In this document: positions 57,789-64,000 of the stretch, in pieces
Layout of the letters: each line of letters starts with the position of its first letter
Numbering within the stretch: the stretch's first letter is position 1
DNA from: Methylophaga marina
Lineage (GTDB): Bacteria; Pseudomonadota; Gammaproteobacteria; Nitrosococcales; Methylophagaceae
DNA length: 64,000 bases
Direction: 5' to 3'
Assembly: GCF_030296755.1 (NCBI RefSeq)
Contig: NZ_AP027741.1
Span: 2,295,475 to 2,359,474, forward strand
Program-made: the position numbers and the translations under genes
The notes under the pieces: model-generated
What the model saw: the letters and a program-made list of their open reading frames with translations, nothing else
Told to the model about the DNA's origin: nothing
The model's database searches: none

Positions 57789-58691
57789 ATTAAACCTTTA
57801 TTTGCCCATACACCTTCTTTAAACACCCGGATGCTACTGGCGCTTGTAGCCTCTATCATGGTGTTTTTCCTTGATACGCGTCTGGATTACTTCAAACCTG
57901 TGCGTTCTTTGTTGTCAACGGCAGTCTATCCTGTGCAGGCGGCGGCATCGCTTCCTACAGATTTGAGTGAATGGGTCAGTGATTTTTTTCAGGATCGTAA
58001 ACAATTACGAGAAAAAATTACCGTCATGGAAGCGAATAATATGTTGCAGAATATTCGCTTGCAGAAACTGCAGTCACTCGAACGAGAAAATATGCGACTC
58101 AAAGAGTTGTTAGGCTCATCATTTCGTCTGCAAGAACGTGTTCAAGTAGCAGAATTACTGACCATAGATCTTGATCCTTTTTCTCAACAAGTCGTGATTG
58201 ATAAGGGCGAAAATTATGGTGTGTATATCGGGCAACCGGTGTTGGATGCTACAGGGGTAATGGGGCAGGTGACCGAAACCTCTGCCGTATCAAGTCGTGT
58301 TGTGTTATTGACAGACCCAAGTCATAGCATCCCTGTTCAAATCAATCGCAATGGTCTTCGGGCTGTGGTCACGGGCCGAGGTTTAGGCGAATTCCTGCAA
58401 ATGGATTTTCTGCCACATAATGCGGATATTCGTGAAGGCGACTTATTAGTCACATCAGGGCTTGGTGGTCGGTTTCCTGTTGGCTATCCTGTAGGTAAAG
58501 TGGTATCCGTTGAGTTTCCTCAAGGTAAACCATTTGCTGATATCAAAGTAGAGCCAGCGGCCAAGTTATCCACGAGTCGTGAAGTGATGTTAGTTCTGCC
58601 AGGCGAAAAAATTCAAACAGAGCGTACAACAACGAAACCAGCTGAGGAATCGTCATCAACCACGGAGGTCGACAGTGGCGACGACAATTAG
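57789..58691 (+). CDS. mreC: Rod shape-determining protein MreC, no standard start codon at the expected position
   Basis: A periplasmic coiled-coil protein of about 300 residues. It has one N-terminal membrane helix (LLALVASIMVFFLDTRL), a coiled coil (REKITVMEANNMLQNIRLQK), and the beta-barrel part with VVIDKGENYGVYIGQPVLD and LLVTSGLGGRFPVGYPVG. Before the first ATG (57831) the frame reads IKPLFAHTPSLNTR. This matches the MreC N terminus (E. coli starts MKPIFSRGPSLQIR), and the codon at the Met position is ATT. The start is therefore ATT 57789, ATG 57831 (14 residues shorter), or a misread base. A GGA lies nine bases before ATT. Confidence 0.85.
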   Translation: MKPLFAHTPSLNTRMLLALVASIMVFFLDTRLDYFKPVRSLLSTAVYPVQAAASLPTDLSEWVSDFFQDRKQLREKITVMEANNMLQNIRLQKLQSLERENMRLKELLGSSFRLQERVQVAELLTIDLDPFSQQVVIDKGENYGVYIGQPVLDATGVMGQVTETSAVSSRVVLLTDPSHSIPVQINRNGLRAVVTGRGLGEFLQMDFLPHNADIREGDLLVTSGLGGRFPVGYPVGKVVSVEFPQGKPFADIKVEPAAKLSTSREVMLVLPGEKIQTERTTTKPAEESSSTTEVDSGDDN

Positions 58692-59152
58692 AACCCGTAA
58701 TGGTTTTGTGATTGTTATCACGCTTATCATTTCTATTATGTTGATGCTGGTGCCGTTACCAGATTACGCGCGTTTTTTCCGTCCGGAATGGGTAGTGATG
58801 ACACTCATTTACTGGGCGATGGCATTGCCTCATCGTGTCAGTATTGGTGTGGCCTGGTTTACAGGCTTTATCATGGATATCACCATGGGGGGTATTGGGG
58901 GTGATGGCTTTCAGCTATGCGCTCGCTATTTATTTGATAGCACGTTTCCATTTGCAGTTACGTCAATATCCACTTTGGCAACAAGCCTTAACCATTTTTT
59001 CTGTTGTGCTATTGGTGGAGTTTGTTGATGTTGTCGCTACTCGAGCAACGTTGCACTGGGAAAGCTGGATGCCCGTGCTGACAAGTACGCTGTTATGGCC
59101 GGTGATGTATGCGATTCTGCGTAAAATTCGCCGTACATTTCAGGTAACGTGA
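58675..59152 (+). CDS. mreD: Rod shape-determining protein MreD, frame broken at a G-run
   Basis: The reconstructed membrane protein has about 159 residues. The first frame gives RNGFVIVITLIISIMLMLVP and YARFFRPEWVVMTLIYW through FIMDITMGG, then leaves frame. The second gives VLGVMAFSYALAIYLIARF and LRQYPLWQQALTIFSVVLL to TFQVT at 59152. The six-G run at 58887-58892 must gain two bases (or lose one); family spacing between the Asp and the LGV motif favours two lost G. GTG 58675 overlaps the end of mreC. It partners with MreC in the elongasome. Confidence 0.87.
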
Positions 59153-59159
59153 ACGTTAT

Positions 59160-61012
59160 ATGGCTTCAAAGTTTACGCTTAAAGATCATTTTCGTGAGAG
59201 TCGCCTTGTAAACGGACGTTTGTTATTCGCTGGTCTACTGTCAGTGATTATTTTTGGCATCGTGATCTTCCGGTTAGTGTATTTGCAAGTGTTTGAATAT
59301 GAACACTTTGATTCACTCTCAGACCGTAACCGTGTGGATATCGAGCCATTACCGCCCCAGCGGGGACTCATTTACGATCGTAACGGTGTCTTGCTGGCTG
59401 AAAATATTCCAACATTCAGTTTGGAAATGGTACCTGAAAAAGTCCCCAATCTTGATGAAACCCTGCATGAGTTGAGTCAATTACTCGCTTTGTCTGAGGA
59501 GGATATAGAGGCCTTTAAGGAACGTATGCAACGTCAGCGCCGTTTTCATCATGTCGTGATTCGGCAACGACTTACAGAAGAAGAGGTCGCTCGCTTCTCT
59601 GCTAACCGTTATCGTTTTCCTGGTGTGGATATCGAAGGTCGTCTGATACGACATTACCCACAGAATAACTTGTTTGCACATGCTGTTGGTTACGTTGGCC
59701 GTATCAACGAGCGTGATATGCAAATCATCGATCAGAAAGACTACAAAGGGACTTCTCAGATTGGTAAAACAGGCATTGAAAAGGAATACGAAGATAAACT
59801 ACATGGGAGTGTTGGCTACCGTCAGGTAGAAACAAATGTTCAAGGCCGTATTGTACGTGAACTTCTGTCTGAACCCTCACAGTCAGGCGATGATTTATAT
59901 TTAAACCTGGATATTAATCTGCAACGTGTCGCAGCGGCGTCATTGGGGGACTACAATGGCTCAGTAGTGGCGATTGACCCACGCAATGGTGGGGTTTTAG
60001 CGCTAGTGAGTAAACCCGACTACAATCCGAATTCATTCGTTTCAGGTATCAGTAGTAAAGAATATGGGGCGTTGAGGGATTCGCCTGAGAGACCGTTGTT
60101 TGATAGAGCGCTTCGTGGTCATTATCCGCCCGGTTCGACACTTAAGCCTTTTGTGGCCCTGGCAGGACTGGAACTGGGCGTTGTCAATGAACGCTCTAAA
60201 ACCTATTGCCCTGGATGGTATAGCTTACCAGGCAGTAGTCATCGTTATCGCTGCTGGAAAAGTTATGGCCATGGTATGGTTAATATGAAAGATGCGGTAG
60301 CTCAGTCTTGCGACGTATATTTCTACGATTTGGCGCATGCGCTGGGCATCGACCGTTTGCATCATTTTCTTGATTATTTTGGCTTTGGCCATCGCAGTGG
60401 TATCGATTTACCTAATGAAAGTGAAGGTTTGTCACCCTCGAGTGAATGGAAGCGTGCCAGTCGAAATCAAGCGTGGTTTCCAGGTGAAACATTGATTTCA
60501 GGAATAGGCCAGGGCTTTAACCAAACTACACCCGTTCAGCTGGCTCATGCTACAGCGACACTGGCTATGCGAGGCATCTCAATGCAGCCACAGGTGGTGA
60601 GGGCAACTCGCCCGGCTGGGCAAGCAGATATGAATCTCAGGAACAGTGAGATTATGAACAATCTGCCAATGCAAAATAGTCAAAACTGGGAAGCCGTCGT
60701 TCAAGCCATGGTTGAAGTGATCCACGGAGAGCGGGGTACAGCCAGATCAGTGGGGAAAAACATGCCTTTTAAAGTGGCGGGTAAAACAGGGACAGCCCAG
60801 GTATTCGGCATAGCACAGGATGAAGAGTACGATGCTGAAACTCTGGAACGAAAGCTCCATGACCATGCTTTATTTATTGCCTTTGCTCCAGCCGATAAAC
60901 CCGAGTTTGCTGTGGCTGTTGTGGTCGAAAATGGGGGAGTGGTAGTAAAGTAGCCGCACCTATCGCCAGAAAATTAATTCAACAGTATTTTGGATTTGAA
61001 GTCGATGAGTAG
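59160..61012 (+). CDS. mrdA: Penicillin-binding protein 2, C-terminal frame broken at a G-run
   Basis: The reconstructed protein has 617 residues. An N-terminal anchor (LLFAGLLSVIIFGIVIFRLV) is followed by the pedestal domain and the transpeptidase domain. The latter has PPGSTLKP (SxxK with Ser 326), AQSCDVYFYD (SxN-equivalent SCD) and VAGKTGTAQVFG (KTG). As written, it ends at 60953 after VVVENGGVVVK. One more G in the five-G run at 60933-60937 gives VVVENGGSGSKVAAPIARKL and ends at 61012, as in the family. It cross-links peptidoglycan with RodA during elongation. Confidence 0.94.
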
Positions 61013-62136
61013 TAGCCTGCTAAGCGATAGAAGAAAACCGCATCAGTGGCAATTCTCCACCATGTTGCGGCGATTTCATATCGATCCTCTTTTGTTACTC
61101 GGCCTGCTTATTTTGTTGGGTGCAGGATTAATGATGCTGTTCAGCGCGGGTGGGCAGGATACTGGCATTATTATTCGTCAGCTGGTGAGAATCGGTATGG
61201 CAGTAACGGTTATGCTAGCGATAGCTCAGATTGATCCTGACCGACTTCGCGATAATGCTTATCTGCTTTATGGCTTCGGCTTGGTTTTACTTATTGCTGT
61301 GTTGTTGTTTGGGCATGAGGGAAAAGGCGCTCAGCGCTGGTTGAATTTAGGCTTTTTCCGGTTCCAGCCTTCAGAAATTATTAAGTTGGCTGTACCTATT
61401 CTGGTAGCAGCCTATATTGCTGAACGCCCATTGCCTCCATCCGCATGGCGTATTCTCGTTGGGTTAGTGTTAATTGGTCTGCCAGCGTTTCTTATTGCGA
61501 AACAGCCTGATTTAGGCACGGCTATTTTGATTGCCAGTTCAGGGCTGATTGTCTTATTTTTAGCCGGCATCAGTTGGAAAATTATTATTGGCTTTTTAGT
61601 CTCCTGTGCCTCTGCTGCCCCTGTGCTGTGGTATTTCATGCACGATTATCAACGCCGCCGCGTGCTGACTTTTCTCAATCCGGAAAATGATCCTTTAGGT
61701 GCCGGCTATCATATTATTCAGTCAAAAATTGCTATTGGCTCTGGAGGCTTATTCGGTCAAGGATGGCTACAGGGCACACAGTCGCATTTAGAGTTCTTAC
61801 CTGAACGTTCTACAGATTTTATTTTTGCTGTGATCTCAGAAGAGTTCGGTTTGGTCGGTGTCGCAATTTTATTATTTGTTTATTTACTGGTCGCTAGCAG
61901 AGGACTATATATTGCCAGTCAGGCTCAAAGTAGTTTCGCCAGACTGCTGGCAGGAAGTATTTCTATTACTTTCCTTGTCTATGTGTTCGTTAATGTTGGG
62001 ATGGTAACAGGATTGTTACCCGTTGTAGGTGCCGCTGCCCCTGATCAGTTATGGGGGCACGTCAATGGTGACCCTGCTGGCAGGCTTCGGTATCCTGATG
62101 TCTATTCATACTCACCGAAGGATGATGTCACCGTGA
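61005..62136 (+). CDS. rodA: Rod shape-determining glycosyltransferase RodA, frame broken near its C terminus
   Basis: The reconstructed 377-residue SEDS-family peptidoglycan polymerase has about ten membrane helices. It includes [40 protein letters not shown] and [21 protein letters not shown]. After GLLPVVG the written frame gives [10 protein letters not shown]. Adding two bases near 62030 restores the usual [19 protein letters not shown] end and a stop at 62136. ATG 61005 overlaps the end of mrdA. The written frame runs into mltB, so it looks like a fusion; the true boundary is a GTGA overlap. Confidence 0.92.
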
Positions 62137-63110
62137 AAAAAACGCTATTCAGTTCTTTGCTGCTGCTTGCCAGTATCCATGTGCAAGCCAATGACCAATT
62201 ACCAGGTGTCGATGCCTTTATCGATAAGATGGTAACTAAACACGGTTTCGATCGTGCTGAGTTAGACAATGTATTTGACCAGGTCGACGTCAAGGATGCC
62301 ATTCTTAAGGCTATCTCAAGGCCGGCTGAAAAAAGTAAGTCTTGGTATGAATACCGAAATATATTTCTGACCGATTCACGTATCAATGGTGGCTACGAAT
62401 TCTGGCAACATCATAAAGAAGCGCTGGAAGCCGCTGAAAAACAATATGGCGTGCCAGCAGAGATCATTATTTCAATATTGGGTGTGGAAACGCGTTATGG
62501 TCAGCATATGGGGGGCTATCGTGTCATTGATGCTTTATCCACACTGGCTTTCCGTTATCCACCACGCAGTCCTTTTTTTACCAGTGAACTGGAAAAGTTT
62601 TTAGTGCTAACAGAACAGGAAAAAATCTCTCGACTGGATCCTGTAGGTTCTTATGCAGGAGCGATGGGATTGGGACAGTTTATGCCAAGTAGCTATCTGG
62701 CGTATGCGGTGGATTTTGATGGTAATGGCTATCGTGATATCTGGACGAATCCGACCGATGCTATTGGTAGTATCGCCAATTACCTGAAGTTACATGGTTG
62801 GGTACCTGGTCAATCTATCGTGCATCGCACACAGGCGAGTAAACCACTTCCTGAAGCCATGTTAGCCAATGATCTCAAACCCGCATTCACTCGACAGCAG
62901 CTAAAAGAAGCTGGCTTTTCACTCTCCCAAGTGCCAGCGGGTGATGATGTGTTATCTGTGGTTGGTTTGACACAAGCTGACGGTGAGGAATACTGGTTAG
63001 GCAGACAGAATTTTTATGCGATCACTCGCTATAATCATAGTCGTATGTATGCCATGGCTGTATATCAGCTTGCACAAGCTATTCGAGAAAAAATGGATAA
63101 GACCAAATGA
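62133..63110 (+). CDS. mltB: Lytic murein transglycosylase B
   Basis: A 325-residue lytic transglycosylase (SltB/MltB family). The GTG start at 62133 opens a classical signal peptide, [19 protein letters not shown], so it is a periplasmic protein without a lipobox. The catalytic Glu lies in [18 protein letters not shown], followed by [20 protein letters not shown] and [11 protein letters not shown]. It cleaves peptidoglycan glycan strands. The start overlaps the repaired rodA stop as GTGA; the order rodA-mltB-rlpA is conserved in gammaproteobacteria. Confidence 0.93.
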   Translation: MKKTLFSSLLLLASIHVQANDQLPGVDAFIDKMVTKHGFDRAELDNVFDQVDVKDAILKAISRPAEKSKSWYEYRNIFLTDSRINGGYEFWQHHKEALEAAEKQYGVPAEIIISILGVETRYGQHMGGYRVIDALSTLAFRYPPRSPFFTSELEKFLVLTEQEKISRLDPVGSYAGAMGLGQFMPSSYLAYAVDFDGNGYRDIWTNPTDAIGSIANYLKLHGWVPGQSIVHRTQASKPLPEAMLANDLKPAFTRQQLKEAGFSLSQVPAGDDVLSVVGLTQADGEEYWLGRQNFYAITRYNHSRMYAMAVYQLAQAIREKMDKTK

Positions 63111-63937
63111 GTTTGAGTTCACACCGATTAGCGTTGTTATTGCTAATCGGTTTTTTGACTTCATGTGGAGGTAAAGTTGGCGTTGTCGAGCAGGATAGTG
63201 CGCCCACACGCGTTCCGAATTTAAGTAATATTCCTGATGCAGTACCTAAAAATGAACCATTAAGTAAATATGGTAATCCCCGTCAATATAAAGTTTTAGG
63301 CAAAAACTATTACACCTTAAGTAGTGCTGAAGGGTATCGTGAAAAAGGGATTGCATCTTGGTACGGCACGAAGTTTCACGGTCGCAGAACGTCGAGCGGT
63401 GAAATTTACGATATGTACAAAATGACCGCTGCGCACAAGACATTACCTTTACCGACTTATGTGGAAGTGACTAACCTTGAAAACGGTAAAAAAGCCATTG
63501 TGAAGGTGAATGACCGCGGTCCGTTTCACGAAAACCGTGTGATTGATCTATCATATAGCGCAGCAACTAAGCTCGGGATTATTGCTAAAGGAACTGGTTT
63601 AGTGGAAGTACGAGCGCTAACCACACCAGGTAAAGCCACTGTGGCGCCTACAATCAAGGAAGCCGCACCTAAGGTGACCGCTTCGGTAAAGCCACTGAGC
63701 TCAGCAGAAATGTTCCTGCAAGTGGGGGCTTTCAGCAGCTTGAGTCGCGCTGAGCAAATAAAACGAAAATTACAGCATGAAGTCACTGGCGTCATTATTA
63801 TCACGCCATTTAAAAGTTCGCAGGGAACCCTATATCGTGTGCGTATAGGGCCAATAAGCAGCGTTGAACAAGGCGATAGCCTGGCGACGAAATTAGCTAA
63901 TCTTGGTTATCCCAATTCGCACATTGTTATTGATTAA
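63107..63937 (+). CDS. rlpA: Rare lipoprotein A (septal ring lytic transglycosylase)
   Basis: A 276-residue lipoprotein. The signal ALLLLIGFLTSC has lipobox Cys 20. The double-psi barrel domain contains GIASWYGTKFHGRRTSSGE and VKVNDRGPFHENRVIDLS, with the catalytic His/Asp region. A C-terminal SPOR domain (about residues 200-276, MFLQVGAFSSLSRAEQIKRK) binds denuded septal glycan. It acts on stripped glycan strands in division or daughter-cell separation. The start overlaps the mltB stop (ATGA). Confidence 0.94.
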   Translation: MSLSSHRLALLLLIGFLTSCGGKVGVVEQDSAPTRVPNLSNIPDAVPKNEPLSKYGNPRQYKVLGKNYYTLSSAEGYREKGIASWYGTKFHGRRTSSGEIYDMYKMTAAHKTLPLPTYVEVTNLENGKKAIVKVNDRGPFHENRVIDLSYSAATKLGIIAKGTGLVEVRALTTPGKATVAPTIKEAAPKVTASVKPLSSAEMFLQVGAFSSLSRAEQIKRKLQHEVTGVIIITPFKSSQGTLYRVRIGPISSVEQGDSLATKLANLGYPNSHIVID

Positions 63938-63961
63938 ACATTTAGATTCAGAGAGTTCAAT

Positions 63962-64000
63962 ATGCTGAAACACACGAAAGTTGTTTTATTTCTGTCCTTT
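63962..64000 (+). CDS. Start of a further gene, probably D-alanyl-D-alanine carboxypeptidase (cut by window edge)
   Basis: Only 13 codons are visible: MLKHTKVVLFLSF, the start of a probable signal peptide, 24 bases after rlpA. In gammaproteobacteria dacA follows rlpA in this cluster, so PBP5/6 is likely. The identity is inferred from gene order only. Confidence 0.45.
   Translation, partial: MLKHTKVVLFLSF

Noticed and set aside
60990..61005. TTG start for rodA at 60990
   Set aside because: It falls in the repaired end of mrdA; ATG 61005 gives the normal RodA N terminus with a short overlap.

Overview
The window is a gammaproteobacterial chromosome segment. Gene content and synteny fit the Thiotrichales, for example a Methylophaga-like marine methylotroph; the genus is an inference from overall resemblance, not a database result. 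It is densely coded. No tRNA, rRNA, CRISPR array or insertion sequence was found.

Layout. (1) 1-16425, plus strand: an exopolysaccharide locus cut by the left edge. It holds six glycosyltransferases plus a WecG/TagA-type transferase fused to a STAS domain, two hexapeptide acyltransferases, a membrane O-acyltransferase, a sulfotransferase, a YdcF-like protein, an exosortase fused to EpsI, the TPR lipoprotein PrsT, and the GDP-mannose genes manC and manB. Together these predict an acylated, probably sulfated, mannose-derived polysaccharide tied to an exosortase surface system. (2) 16463-19096, minus: a hybrid sensor kinase. (3) 19391-33981, plus: the complete nuoA-N operon (complex I) with a DUF2818 gene. 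(4) 34177-36267: a lone second EF-G. (5) 36330-44486, minus: UPF0210 and ACT proteins, YqaE, DUF4112, a diacylglycerol kinase, a phosphoesterase, and opgGH. (6) 44607-52415: rluD, a cytochrome c, mutM, a Gld-like ABC exporter with a DUF4340 protein, a broken EAL-HDOD gene, rpmG and rpmB. (7) 52541-56541, minus: a TlpA-like thioredoxin, an acetolactate synthase-like enzyme, and gatA-gatC without gatB. (8) 56663-64000, plus: mreBCD-mrdA-rodA-mltB-rlpA and the first bases of a probable dacA.

The strongest unexpected signal is a set of single or double base losses, nearly all in homopolymer runs, that break otherwise well conserved genes: the sulfotransferase, exosortase, nuoB, nuoM, opgH, rpmB, mreD, mrdA and rodA. 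An inferred 13-base deletion also breaks the EAL-HDOD gene, and mreC lacks a normal start codon at its expected position. Several of these genes are essential in related bacteria, so sequencing or assembly error is the most likely cause. In the feature list these genes are given as reconstructed full-length genes, with the break stated. An apparent 706-residue RodA-MltB fusion is one product of these shifts.

The best candidates for new biology are the WecG-STAS fusion in the exosortase locus, the sulfotransferase beside it, the missing gatB at a conserved locus, and the opgGH neighbourhood with a lipid kinase.
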